Positions 30,231 through 40,930 of a DNA stretch of 64,000 nucleotides are shown piece by piece; positions within the stretch are counted from its first letter, which is position 1; each line of letters opens with the position of its first letter. The notes beneath the pieces are model-generated. The model searched no databases. It saw only the letters and a list, made by a program, of their open reading frames with translations, and was not told where the DNA came from. Position numbers and translations under genes: made by a program. The DNA comes from Lithodes maja (Eukaryota; Arthropoda; Malacostraca; Decapoda; Lithodidae), in contig JBAKBP010007659.1 in assembly GCA_037953745.1 (NCBI GenBank), positions 33,720-97,719 of the forward strand. The letters run 5' to 3'.

Positions 30231-31911
30231 TTATTCATTTACAAACGCAGTCAGTCGCGGGTTTGATGCGAGATATTTGTCTAGCGGAGTTTAAATGAAT
30301 CAACGGTGCTGCAGTCTATAACGTCTCGGGGAAGCCCATTCCACAAGTTGACAACTCGATTGAAGAAGAAATTCTTAGATTCGTGTGAGTTAAAAGATTT
30401 ACCAATAATTTTGCAACCGTTTCCCCGCGTGTAATTAGATTGGTCGATAGTGAAGTACTTACTACAGTTCATATTGTCGATGCCTTTGATGATTTTGAAC
30501 ACTTGAATTAAGTCACCTCTTAATCTGCGCTGGGTTAAAGGAAATAGATTTAATTCTCTAAGACGCTCTTCGCTCTTCGTATGGTTTGTTCTTTAGGCTA
30601 GGTATCATTTTGGTAACTCTACGTTGAACTCGTTCTAGCTTGTTTATATCTTTTTGGTAATAAGGGCACCAGGATTGAACGCAGTATTCCAGAAGAGGGC
30701 GGACCAAGGAATTGTAAAGGGTTAGGATAACTTCTTTGGATTTATGCTCAAATGACCTGCCTATAAAGCCAATTATTTTGTTTGCCTTCTTAACAACTTC
30801 TGAACATTGTTGACTCGGTTTTAGGTTACTCGATATTGTTACTCCCAGATCGGTTTCTCTGTTTACATTCTTAAGCTGAGTGCCATTCATCGAATAGTTT
30901 GCTTTCTCATTTAGGTATCCGACATGTAGTACTTTACATTTATCCGCATTGAAACTCATTTGCCAAATTTGGGCCCAACATGACAATTTATCTAGATTGT
31001 GTTGCATATCGTCAACTTGTTCTTTTGAGAGTACGCTATTTGCAATTTTTGTGTCGTCAGCAAATTTTGAGATTGTGCAGGTGAGACCCTCATCTATGTC
31101 GTTGATGTAAATTAGAAAGAGAATTGGTCCTAGTACCGATCCCTGGGGTACCCCGCTACTTACATTGGTCCATTTAGATGCCTTACCGTTTATGACTACT
31201 CTTTGCTTTCTGTCGCTGAGCCAATTTTCTATCCATTTCAACACACCGTCTTGTATTCCATGCGCTTTTAGTTTTATCAGTAAACGTTTGTGGGGAACTT
31301 TGTCAAAGGCCTTTTGAAAATCAAGGTATATAATATCTACAGCTTTACTCTCATCGTAGAAGTTGAGGATATCGTGGAAGAAGTCTTAAGAGGTTTGTTA
31401 AACAGGAACGTTTTTTACGAAAGCCGTGTTGAGTATCTTTAAGTATGTTATTTTCCTCTAAGTGATTTACGAGTCTGTCTCGTATGACCGTTTCTAGCAT
31501 TTTACATACAACTGAGGTTAAGCTAATTGGACGATAGTTACTGGGTAGGGATTTGCTGCCTTTTTTGAATATCGGTGTTACATTGGCTAGCTTCCACTGA
31601 TCAGGCATAGTTCCAGACTGCAAGGATTTATTGAATAGTAATGTCAGTGGTTTGGAGAGCTCATCCTTAGCTTCCTTTAAAACTCTAGGCGAGATTGTAT
31701 CAGGTCCAGGCATTTTATTTTCCTTGAGTTTATCTAAACAATTCAATACTTCTCTCTCTATAACAGTGATATTGCTTAAAACATCTGAATTATCAATCTG
31801 AATCGGCGATGGTGTAGGGATATCACTGAGGTCTTCTGTTGTAAAAACTGATGCACAAAAGGTATTCAGGGCATTACTCATTTGTACTTCGTCTTTGGTG
31901 TATTCTCCATT
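30231..31911 (-). pseudogene. LINE-B ORF2 reverse transcriptase part, copy 3
   Basis: Continues ORF2 after the TAA at 31912. RT fingers are in an open segment (31351-31881) with MPGPDTISP and YRPISLTS. An extra T near 31385 shifts the frame; the palm, with GVPQGSVLGP and FADDTKI, lies in another open segment (30558-31244 and upstream). The 7-bp duplication GAAGAGC near 30570 then breaks the frame again before the C-terminal 90 residues (30281-30502). Confidence 0.9.
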
Positions 31912-33117
31912 TTAATCGACTAACGGTCCAACAGTTAGAGTAACTACTTTTTTCTTTCTGATATAACTATAGAATTCTTTCGGGTTTGTTTTACTTTGAT
32001 TCGCAATATGTAACTCTAAGGTCTTTTTACTTTGCTTAATTAACGTTTTGGCTTTGCGTCGTAGCTCTACAAATTTCACCCGTTCTTCGTCATTTTGTGA
32101 AGATTTTAATCTATCATTAGCAAATTTTTTAGCAAGCAGGCAGTTTGAAATATCTTTATTCCACCATTTGGGCTTATTATTATGGCCTGGACGCCGTATT
32201 TTCGATGGTATGCAGTCTTGCACTGCTTTTAGGTAAGTGGTTTCGAATAACTTCCAAGATGTATTTATGTCGTTATTGTTAATTAAAAAGCTCCAGTCAG
32301 TTTCTTTAAACATAGCTCTAAGTTTATGGAAGTTTGCTTTCTTGAAATTAGGGACTTTTTCGATGCTACTATTTGGTTCGTTACTAGTAAAATTTAAAGT
32401 GAAAGTTATCGTACGATGGTCGCTGTTACTGAATTCATCACCAACATTCAAATTCTCTATTAATTCTTCTTTTGTTGCAAGTACAATGTCAAGAACGTTA
32501 TTACCATGGGTTGGCGTTCGAACAAATTGATAAAGCGAACTCTCTTGCAAGTTCGTATACAAGTCATGTCCGGAGTGTGAAGTAAGGGTATCGCTCCACT
32601 TGGTCACAGGTAAATTAAAGTCGCCAAAAATTACGGTATCTTGTGAGTTACTTACATCTGCAATTTGTTCGTAAATTTCTCGGTCAGTTTGCACTGATTG
32701 AGCTGGAGGTCTGTATATTAATGCAAGTATTATTTTTGTACCTTTATTATTCTTTATTAGCACAAAAGATGCGTCGACGTTCACAATTTGAGGTTTTGAC
32801 AAGAGGGTAGGGTTAAGACTTTCTTTGATATAAAGTAAAACGCCACCTCCATTTCGATTTATTCGGCTTTTCTCAAACATTACATAACCGGGAAGTGAAT
32901 ACTCTGCTAAAAAGTCTCTATCTTCTGTATTGAGCCAAGATTCAGTTATGCCAATCACATCATAATTTTCTGTAAACACTAGCTCCTCTAAATCTGAAAA
33001 TTTATTGCGTATGCTACGAGCATTTGCATAGAAAACCTTTAAATTTGTTATTTTAGAACTCACGGAACGCTCTTTAATAATATTTTTGGTTCTTGTCGGA
33101 TCTACATTTATGTTCAT
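31912..33117 (-). CDS. LINE-B endonuclease domain, copy 3 (ORF2 N-terminus, 401 aa)
   Basis: Starts at ATG 33117. All usual APE endonuclease landmarks are present: NARSI (about residue 32), TESW (about 58), a YRPP strand, GDFNLP (about 165) and SDHRTITF (about 235), followed by a Lys-rich linker toward RT. It nicks target DNA to prime reverse transcription. It ends in a stop created by GAA-to-TAA; copies 1 and 4 read GAA there, so the stop is specific to this copy and splits EN from RT. Confidence 0.88.
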   Translation of the reverse strand: MNINVDPTRTKNIIKERSVSSKITNLKVFYANARSIRNKFSDLEELVFTENYDVIGITESWLNTEDRDFLAEYSLPGYVMFEKSRINRNGGGVLLYIKESLNPTLLSKPQIVNVDASFVLIKNNKGTKIILALIYRPPAQSVQTDREIYEQIADVSNSQDTVIFGDFNLPVTKWSDTLTSHSGHDLYTNLQESSLYQFVRTPTHGNNVLDIVLATKEELIENLNVGDEFSNSDHRTITFTLNFTSNEPNSSIEKVPNFKKANFHKLRAMFKETDWSFLINNNDINTSWKLFETTYLKAVQDCIPSKIRRPGHNNKPKWWNKDISNCLLAKKFANDRLKSSQNDEERVKFVELRRKAKTLIKQSKKTLELHIANQSKTNPKEFYSYIRKKKVVTLTVGPLVD

Positions 33118-33200
33118 GGCTGTCCTCGGTCCTCGCTGTCTTCGGTCCTTATCGCTGGTGGTCCTCGGTTACCTCTGTTTTTTTCTTGGCGTTGGATGAT

Positions 33201-34048
33201 TTATGTCACTGCTGCTTCTTCTCGGATGGCGTTTTTTGATCCATGGCTGCGGACTGCTTCGTGTAGGAGACGACCCATGCGTGCTGAACCCACAGGGTTT
33301 AGATGAGTGCCATCCTTGCGGAACAGAGTAGGCTGGTTGTAGAAGTTGTCCCAGAGGTTGATGAATTCAACTTCTTCCCTCAGACACAAATATTTTAGTC
33401 AGCTATTTGTGCTGAAGGCCTTGTCGTAGAATTTGTCAGGTGCGTCGATCTTGGGGAGAATGCCTGAGATGATGATATTCCTTGACTTGTTTTTGTAGTG
33501 CTGGATCATCTTGCGATATTTCTCCATCAACTCTTCGGATCTGGTGCGCATGACGTCATTTGAACCAGCATGGATGACAAAAAGGGTATTTTCATTTGCA
33601 TCCTTTGTGGTATCTTCGAAGGCTTTAACAATGTCGTCCAGTCCAGCTCCTGGGATGCAAAATCTTTTCCGTTGATTTGGGACTCTGTCACAGAACTCTT
33701 CGACCTGTCCTCGTAGGATGGAATCCCCAACGAGCCTGGTCTCTTCTGGTTCGTCTTCCATCTCTACCAATATCTCAAATCTGTTTGACATTGTGACTGG
33801 TAGATGAAACCTTTTCTGCGTTGGCCGTGCACCGTTCCTCACTGGTGTAAATCCGGAAACCTGTGGTGGCGGGACTCTACGTACAGGTCGGGGAGAGGAG
33901 TGGTTAGAACGGGGGCTTCATCCAATTTTGCTGTCACATCCTCTCGTTGCTGGCAGAGTCGGCAGACTTGTGGATAGGCAGGAGCAAACATGGAAGCACC
34001 AAACCTACCGGCGCAGTTCGTACAGGCACGAGGCATGGTGACGATCAC
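33201..34048 (-). pseudogene. LINE-B ORF1: zinc finger plus SGNH esterase, frameshifted
   Basis: Three overlapping segments in different frames. 33839-34048 starts with ATG and two Cys-x2-Cys pairs (CTNC, CRLC). 33399-33842 has the SGNH block I (VGDSILRG) and block III (HAGSND). 33201-33389 has block V (DGTHLNPVG). Together they match the order of a GDSL/SGNH hydrolase, known in ORF1 of CR1-type LINEs. At least two indels break it. The catalytic Ser, Asn and Asp-x2-His are still visible. Confidence 0.82.
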
Positions 34049-34222
34049 TTTCTTCAGATCACTTCACTCACTTAAAAACACTTAACTCACTTTAAAATCA
34101 CAGTAGATGTAGACGGTGTTATGTTTAGATAGGTGTTCGTGGAAGGTTATAGACTCACATTTATCAATGGTCATGCGGGTGTTCAGTTCTTTAGTTTGCA
34201 AAATATTACCATATTTTTCGGT

Positions 34223-34226
<4 letters not shown>

Positions 34227-34262
<36 letters not shown>
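34227..34262 (-). repeat. Poly(A) tail of LINE-C (T run on plus strand)
   Basis: About 35 T, then G and seven T, directly 3' (minus strand) of the LINE-C 3' UTR. Confidence 0.9.
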
Positions 34263-34326
34263 TTTTTTTAAAGAGACAATGAACGGAGGAAGGAAAAACA
34301 CAGATAAAACAAAAAGGTCCATGTGC

Positions 34327-35847
34327 CTAAAGGCATCCTCCATTCATAAAATGTTTGTAACAACTGGATTTAAACATTTGTAAATTGTAAGTTTGTGGAA
34401 AGCAATTCGAGGGAAGTGAATTCCAAAGAGTAGTAGCTCTGGGGATAAATGAATTCTGATAAGCAGAAGTTCTGCATTGTGGAGGAGAAAGTGTAAATTC
34501 ATGGACGCTCTCAGCTGCCCTAGTTCTATGGGGAAAGATGTGGAGAGGCGGCACAATTGAAGCAAGTTCCTCGGAATAATTGCTGTGAAAATATCTGTAG
34601 AATAATGCAAGGGATGCAACGTTTCTTCGTATGGATAATGTAGGAAGGTCCTGTGTGATTGCGGGGTTATTGATTAATCTAATAGCTTTATTTTGAATTT
34701 TGTCCAACTGCCTCAATGCAACCACTCCACTTCCACCCCACAGAGGTGAACAGTAATCCATCTGAGAACGCACATGACTTTTATATATTACGGCCAACTG
34801 CTCGTCAGTGAAGAATTCTCGAATTATGTATAGGAGTCCCAGTTTTTTAGAGGCATTCTTAGCAATGCTTCTAACATAATGTGTCCAGCTCAAGTTAGTA
34901 GTTAATGTTACACCGAGAATGTCAATACTAGGGGAAGTGGGAATATTTACATCATTAAAAAATATATGGGAGTCAGTGAGATTCTGTCGGTTAGAAAATT
35001 GAATGTACTTGGTTTTCTGTGCATTAAAAGAAACTAGATTCTTTTGTCCCCATCCATTAATTCTAGATAGGTCCTGGTTCAGAGAAATTGCAGTGTTTAT
35101 TTTTGAATTTATAAGATCGGGTTGGGTGAAAGAATTGGTAAATGTGAAGGAACTGTGGAGTGTTGAGTCATCTGCGTAGGAATGTATTGGATTATGAGTG
35201 GTAGATATGAGATCATTGATATGAATGAGGAACAGAATTGGGGCCAAAACTGATCCCTGGGGAACACCAGCATTTATTGAGTGAAATTGAGAATAAAGGC
35301 CATCTACCATTACACATATTTTTCTGTTATGAAGATAAGAAGAAATTAGTGGAACTAATGATGCAAGGCCGTAGTGTGACAGCTTCGACAATAAGGATTG
35401 ATGCCAGACTCTATCAAATGCCTTTGATATATCCAGTGCTATTGTATGTGTTTCACCATGTTGGTCTGTAGCTTGGTTGATTTGATGCGTAAGAAGGCAA
35501 AGAATGTCTGCAGTTGATCGACATCGTCTAAAACCATATTGCCTATCACTGATTAATTTATTATTCTCAAGATGCTTAATTATGTGATTATTTAATATAA
35601 TTTCAAAGACTTCACCAAGAGTGGAAGTTATAGCTATTGGTCTGTAGTTTGATGGATCTGAAGAGGCACCTTTTTTAGGAACTGGATGAATGTTTGCTTC
35701 TTTCCAGGGTACTGGGAAGCATGAGGTATGAGTACACAGACGGAAACATTTTGCCAATACAGGAGCGAGCACCAAGGAGCAATTCTTAAGTACTATTGGA
35801 GGAATTTCATCTGGACCAGGAGCCTTATCTACTGAGAGATTCTGCAA
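34327..35847 (-). CDS. LINE-C reverse transcriptase part, 506 aa
   Basis: Contains KAPGPDEIPP, PVPKKG, YRPIAITS, DISKAFDRVWH, GVPQGSVLAPILF and the catalytic SYADD motif (near 35170), then the thumb and C-terminal region ending at 34327. It is in the same frame as the endonuclease ORF to the right, separated only by one TAA (35854-35856), so the ORF2 is intact apart from a single nonsense change. The C-terminal motifs (SIRRNVASLALFYRYF, ATTLWNSLPSNCF) also occur in the LINE-D fragments. Confidence 0.9.
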   Translation of the reverse strand: MQNLSVDKAPGPDEIPPIVLKNCSLVLAPVLAKCFRLCTHTSCFPVPWKEANIHPVPKKGASSDPSNYRPIAITSTLGEVFEIILNNHIIKHLENNKLISDRQYGFRRCRSTADILCLLTHQINQATDQHGETHTIALDISKAFDRVWHQSLLSKLSHYGLASLVPLISSYLHNRKICVMVDGLYSQFHSINAGVPQGSVLAPILFLIHINDLISTTHNPIHSYADDSTLHSSFTFTNSFTQPDLINSKINTAISLNQDLSRINGWGQKNLVSFNAQKTKYIQFSNRQNLTDSHIFFNDVNIPTSPSIDILGVTLTTNLSWTHYVRSIAKNASKKLGLLYIIREFFTDEQLAVIYKSHVRSQMDYCSPLWGGSGVVALRQLDKIQNKAIRLINNPAITQDLPTLSIRRNVASLALFYRYFHSNYSEELASIVPPLHIFPHRTRAAESVHEFTLSPPQCRTSAYQNSFIPRATTLWNSLPSNCFPQTYNLQMFKSSCYKHFMNGGCL

Positions 35848-35853
35848 AATAGT

Positions 35854-37509
35854 TTAGACATGTCTGGTGTGGATCTTAAGTGAGGGAATTTCAGGCGAAT
35901 TAAAATTAAGTACAGGGACATCTTGATTTATTTCATCTAAGGTTGAGTTGGTGGAGAAAATATCCGCAAGAAGGTTAGCTTTACCTCTTGGGTCACTTAC
36001 AAGATTGCCAGTCGGAGATTTTAATGGTGGAATGGATGAAGCAGTAGTGAAGTTGGATTTGAATGAGTTAAGAGTAGACCAAAATATTTTGTCATCATTT
36101 GGATTATTTAGAAGTTTATTTGCCTGCTTGTGGAGAAAGTTTGATTTAGTTAGGTTTAATATAGTTTTGGCATGATTTCTGATGTTTCTAAAGTAATTAA
36201 AGGCTTCATGTGTTTTTGATCTTGTGTATGCATTGTAGGCTATTGCTTTTTGTTCAGTTACTCTAGCACAATTATGGTCAAACCATTTAGGTGAATTAGA
36301 TCTTTTACTGTACTTTTGATGAGGAATAAAAGTTTCCATTCCAATTTTTACAAAATCTTGTATGTGGCTCAAGGTGGAGTGTGCATCATTAGAAAAGAAA
36401 GAGGTCCAGGGAATATCAATAAAGAAACCTTGAAGACCCTCCCAGTCTGCCCTATCGTAATGCCATTTAGTCACCAAAACAGGTTCAGAGTGGGAAGGTG
36501 TGGTAGGTGATAGACAGGTGGCCTGTATCAGACAGTGATCAGAAGATCCAAGCGGGGACCTCACTGTAACATCACAATTTTCTGAATTGGTTGTTAAAAA
36601 TAAGTCCAGTAGGTGGGAATTATGATTAGGATTATCTGGTACACGGGTGGGTTGGTCGACTAGTTGAGTGAGATTAAATGAGTCTGCAAATAGCTCACAT
36701 TCAAGACCAGCATCATCAGTCCTGGCTGAATGAGTGAGCCATTCAACATTATGGACATTAAAATCACCCAACACAGTGATTTCAGAAGAAGCATTTAAGT
36801 TGAGGACACTGAGTTGTGAGGACAGAGAATCAAAAAGACTTTGCTCTGGAGGAGTATTTGGGGAACGGTAGATGCAACATATGTATTTAAATTTACCAGC
36901 AGAAATTAATTTGTATATAGAATAATCAATCCAATTAATGAGACAAATTCTAACCCACTTTCTCGAGCCCCGATTCTGATAAAAAGAACTCTCCTTCTCT
37001 CTCTTGTCTCTCAATTCCCCTGCATAGATTCCAGCCCACACAGAGTCCAACCCTTGCTCCACCATTGCTGTCAGCAGCCCGCAGTCAGACCACCTGTTCC
37101 GTATACGAATAATCCCGAATATTGTAGGTTCGGCTGGGGCCCGCGATATGGGGCCATGTAGGAGAGGAATTCGATGTTTCCTATTGACCGGATTCCCAAT
37201 TTTTTGTTTCTGGAACCTAGATGAAGCAGTTTGTATAAATTTCAACATCATAAAAGTTGATGTATCCATACCTAAGCTGACCGAATAAATAAATCTTAGT
37301 AAAGTATATTCTGCCATTCCACAATGACAATAATAGGGCCTACTTCTAGTGCAGTGATGCCTGAAACAAACCAATATTAGTAAAGAACATGAGTAGGGCA
37401 CTGTATGTTCGTATGTGTGTTTGTGTGTGGAGTCCGTCAGGTAAGTAGGGTTACTGCCAAGTGTATAATCTAACCTACAGTAACTTGGTTGCATTAAACA
37501 AAAAGTCAC
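35854..37509 (-). pseudogene. LINE-C endonuclease part (N-terminus unclear)
   Basis: Recognisable endonuclease strands are YRSPNTPPEQ, VLGDFNVHNVEW and SSDHCLIQ, followed by a linker to the stop at 35854. The N-terminal Asn and Glu motifs of APE endonucleases are not seen; residues 1-180 of the open frame do not resemble LINE sequence, so the copy is probably 5' truncated near 36980-37050 with chance read-through beyond. Confidence 0.75.
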
Positions 37510-38224
37510 ACGGGTTTTGTTTCCAGAGGAATATTTACGTTGATTCCAGATGTGGATTTGTGGTGATATATTGTGGTCCTGTGGTATTTTCTGACTATTG
37601 TTTTTATTATTGGCATTAAGTGTAGCATTCGTAAACTACAGCTAACATTTTACTTGTTGACCATGAGTTTAGTCCATGCTACAAACAAATTTATGCAATA
37701 ATGGTTTGCTCTAATATTTAATAATATTTACTTTCACAGTATAGCAGTATTTCATGAAATTTGGTACCCTATATATTTGACATTTTTAGCCTCCTACGAT
37801 ATGACATTTTCATTGCAGAAGCTTCCAAAATGTTGTGATTATGTGGTACTTGATTTTATGGTTTAAGTGTGCCTGTAAATGCAAGATCACATTTTGTATG
37901 GTTTATGTAATTCTCTATACAGTCGTTGGTTTATCAATATTCATAGTATCACGAGAGGATATTTTACTTCTCTAAATTATCATATTTTTGTCTGCCTAGA
38001 AGTTATAGCCAAAATATTCACGATGACGATTGGTGTGTGCCTATTTATGTTGGTTTACATACAATTCCCGGAGTATAATACTGGTTCGCTTAGTTCGGTG
38101 GTATGTACGGATTGGCTACACTGTCTTGAGGCAATATGGAGGGATAGGTTATAGAGAGATGGAGGGAGAGGCTTGAAGGAAATGGTGGGGCTTGTGGCTG
38201 AGTAGTTATAGTAAATTGAATGTA
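37510..38224. other. Gene-free AT-rich stretch
   Basis: I see no gene, long repeat or recognised element; a 91-codon open frame at 37879-38154 shows no domain. Confidence 0.5.
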
Positions 38225-38228
38225 TTAA

Positions 38229-38809
38229 CCCTCTCCGACATATGACGCGATTTTGAGCCTATTAGGGATACTTTAAAGGTGGGGCTCATGGGTTGAGGTA
38301 AACATGGACAAATAATTGCCAACCTGCATATAATTATCTTGTAAAATGCAATGTCACTGAAATAATTATTAACAATGGTATAAAGGATTTTGCGGATCGT
38401 CTATACCGGGCCTGTGACGTCATAGTGACGTCACACCAGTATCCTTAGCCTAGATTGGATGGTGGACTTACACTCTTGTGACGTCACAGGCCCGGTATAG
38501 ATGATCCACAAAATCCTTTATACCATTGTTAATAATTATTTCAGTGCCATTGCATTTTGCAAGATAATTATGTACAGCTTGGCGATTATCATTCCATGTT
38601 TTATCTCAACCCATAAGCCCCCACCTTTAAAGCCTTTGTTACCATCAGGGGTATTTAGAAACCTTTAGTTTAGTTACTTCAACCTCTGCAGTTGTCTTTG
38701 AGTTAGCTGTGGGCAGAAAACTAATTTTGGAGAGGTAATTATAAGAGTGAGAGAACTCTATTTCTTATTGCTAATCTAGCAACCTCTGCGTCGTATGAGT
38801 CTGAAAGGG
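38229..38809. mobile_element. TTAA-flanked MITE 1 (piggyBac-like), carrying a nested insertion
   Basis: TTAA at 38225-38228 and 38810-38813 flank an element starting CCCTCTCCGACATATGACGC and ending, in reverse complement, CCCTTTCAGACTCATACGAC. A 227-bp relative without the insert is at 43637-43863. TTAA duplication and CCC... ends are characteristic of the piggyBac superfamily. There is no transposase, so it is non-autonomous. Confidence 0.85.
38277..38626. mobile_element. Foldback MITE 2 nested in MITE 1
   Basis: A 350-bp insertion flanked by TTAA (38273-38276, 38627-38630), or TTTAAA if the ends are read differently. Arms of about 145 bp (38277-38421 and 38479-38626) are inverted copies starting AGGTGGGG, with some mismatches, around a loop of about 57 bp. 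The arms end in CCTGTGACGTCA, so two CRE-like sites sit at the base of the loop. The empty site is seen in the 43637 copy (ACTTTAAAGCC). Confidence 0.85.
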
Positions 38810-38813
38810 TTAA

Positions 38814-40229
38814 CCTGCTGACTAGGGCCCGCTTCCTGGTATGTCTCGGGGAGATATTATTGGAAGTCAGTTCGAGTTGTACTTAGTTTCTGTGCTTTTT
38901 AAAAAAAACTTCCATAATAACACCCCTGCCTGTATGACCAGATTGAAGTGCATGCTATTGGTAGTCCCAAAATCCATAATACTGTCTAGTTAGCATAATT
39001 GTCATTATATGGTGGTGGTGTGTAGTATGGATGCAGACAGTTTGGCGAAAAATGTGGTACTGCGCCCCTTCTATAAGAAGTTATGGTGGAGACGGGACGG
39101 CCTTTCCACCGCCATCTGTCGATTACTCTCTGGACATCGATATTCACCAGATATCGAATCCACTGTCTAGAACGTATGTCTAGAGAGCTAAAGTATAGAA
39201 CAATAATGAGGGAGGATTAAAGGGAGATAGAAGGAAGCAATAAGGGTAGATCGATAAATTGAAGGAGAGAGAGAGAGAGTTAAGGGGAAGGAGAGGGAGA
39301 GTTAAGGAGAAGGAGAGAGTGAGTTACGGGGTAGGAGAGAGTTCCATAGAGTTACATAGATACATATACTGCATAAATAAGTTTGCTACTAAGGGGAAGG
39401 TAAGGATAGCAAAGCAGAAGAGAGAGTTAAAGGGAAGGAGAGAGATAAAAGGAAGGAGAGGGAAGTTAATGGGTAGGAGAGCTAAAGTTAAAGGGAAGAA
39501 GAGGTAATATTAACGGGAAGGAGTGTGAGAGTTAAAGGGAAGTCTATGGAAAGTTAAACGGAAGGAGTGGGAGAGATAAATGGAAGGAAAGGAAATATAT
39601 TATCCAGAATGCACTTTCCTACGGCACTTATTTCCGTTTCCCATCCCTCTGTCATATATAGTGGATGAGATCGTGACTCACCTGGTACACATTACCAACT
39701 GTATTATCCAGGTTGCCAAGATTTTCTTCTAAGCTTGACCATAGCTTTTCTCACAGCTAACCTAGAATATCTCCGCATACCACCTAGTCTAATATTTTAA
39801 CTAACATAAAAACCCATTGTATTTCTGATGAAAAAGACTATACTCGATATTAGAGGAGGTTGCTAAAATGAAATGGGAAGCGGAATTGGTTGTGAAATTT
39901 ATGCGGCAAACACTGTACAGGAAAGTTGAAGGTGAGGTGGAGAGCGGTGGTACAGTTATGGGAGGGGAGAGAAAGAGTTACTAAGATACTCATATCAAAC
40001 AGACCTTGCCTCCCTACTAGGTGGTCTGGCCTTAATACTACTAGATAGGGACAATTTATAGTAGAAGAATAGGACAGCAAAATAGAAGGCTCTCTCCCCA
40101 CCCTCCGGCTAAAAAGAGGTACAGACAAATTGGATGAAGCGTAACTTTATGGGTCAGGAAATGCCCAAAAGGAAACTGTTTATGGAGAATAGAATGACAT
40201 TTGTCTGAAAGGTAATTTACACTTACCTA
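38814..40229. other. No recognised gene; purine-rich repeats
   Basis: 39245-39600 is an irregular purine-rich repeat (GGAGAGAGTTAAAGGGAA variants, period about 25-30). The open frame at 39259-39507 is low complexity. The rest shows nothing I can assign. Confidence 0.55.
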
Positions 40230-40930
40230 CTGATTCATTCATAATAGTCCAATCTCCATCAGATGATCGTCCAATCTCTTCTTAAACGTATCAAGGTAAT
40301 TACTGTCGACCACCTCCCTTGATAAACTGTTCCCCTCTTTGATCACACTGTATGTGAGACCATGTGTGGCATCTAGGCATGGCTTTTTTTTACTTAATTT
40401 AATTCCATTACCTCTGGTTGGAGCATTGTTATTAATCGTGAACAGTGCACTGATATCTACTCCGTCAAATTCTTTAAATATCTTAAAACACTCGATAAGT
40501 TGGCCTCGTAACCTTCTTTTCTTTAGCGTGAACAAATTTAATTTCTGTAATCTCCTATAATATAGCTTGTTTCTCAGAGAGAGGATTAACTTAGTTGCTC
40601 TACGCTGCACGGATTCGAATTTTTCCGTGTCTTTCTTGAGATACGAGCACCAGAACTGAACGTCATATTCAAGAAGGGGTCTAACACTGCATTGGTTAAC
40701 GGCAAAATAATACTTTCGTTTTTAAATATATAATTAATTTTGCTTAATGACAATTAAGCTTTAAGTTTATTTGCCGCAGCCGCACATTGCTCTGAGGTTT
40801 TTAGGTTTTCAGATATTATAACCCAGAATTTTTTAACCTTAGAGTTTGCTATTGTTGGTTGGCCTTTCATTTGATATCATACTTTTTATTTTGTTGTACC
40901 AATGTGCAAATTTTGACATTTGTCAACATT
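40230..40930 (-). pseudogene. LINE-E relic, RT C-terminus (CR1-like)
   Basis: 40239-40610 is open and resembles the C-terminal end of LINE-B ORF2 (RRATKLI, KRRLRGQLIECFKI, TRGNG) with many differences. Upstream, broken frames continue the RT thumb to about 40930. No 3' UTR or tail is recognised. It is an old, distinct CR1-like family. Confidence 0.75.

Larger units (their letters stand above)
30010..34200 (-). mobile_element. LINE-B copy 3 (longest copy, ORF1 and ORF2)
   Basis: From right to left: ORF1 with a zinc-finger and an SGNH-esterase region (33201-34048), ORF2 endonuclease (31912-33117), RT (30231-31911), 3' UTR, and the tail at 30010. The right boundary is not sharp; the poly(T) of LINE-C begins at about 34227. 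ORF1 esterase plus EN-RT and a short tandem-repeat 3' end instead of poly(A) is the CR1 pattern. Confidence 0.88.
34227..37050 (-). mobile_element. LINE-C (Jockey-like, poly(A)-tailed)
   Basis: A single ORF2 with endonuclease and RT, a 60-bp 3' UTR and poly(A). The 5' limit is uncertain: recognisable endonuclease sequence starts near 36980, and the open frame continues to 37509 without recognisable LINE motifs. It lies next to the 5' end of LINE-B copy 3. Confidence 0.82.

Noticed and set aside
35854..37509. Host gene fused upstream of the LINE-C endonuclease
   Set aside because: The N-terminal 180 residues of the open frame show no recognisable domain, and an open frame of this size can be chance read-through.
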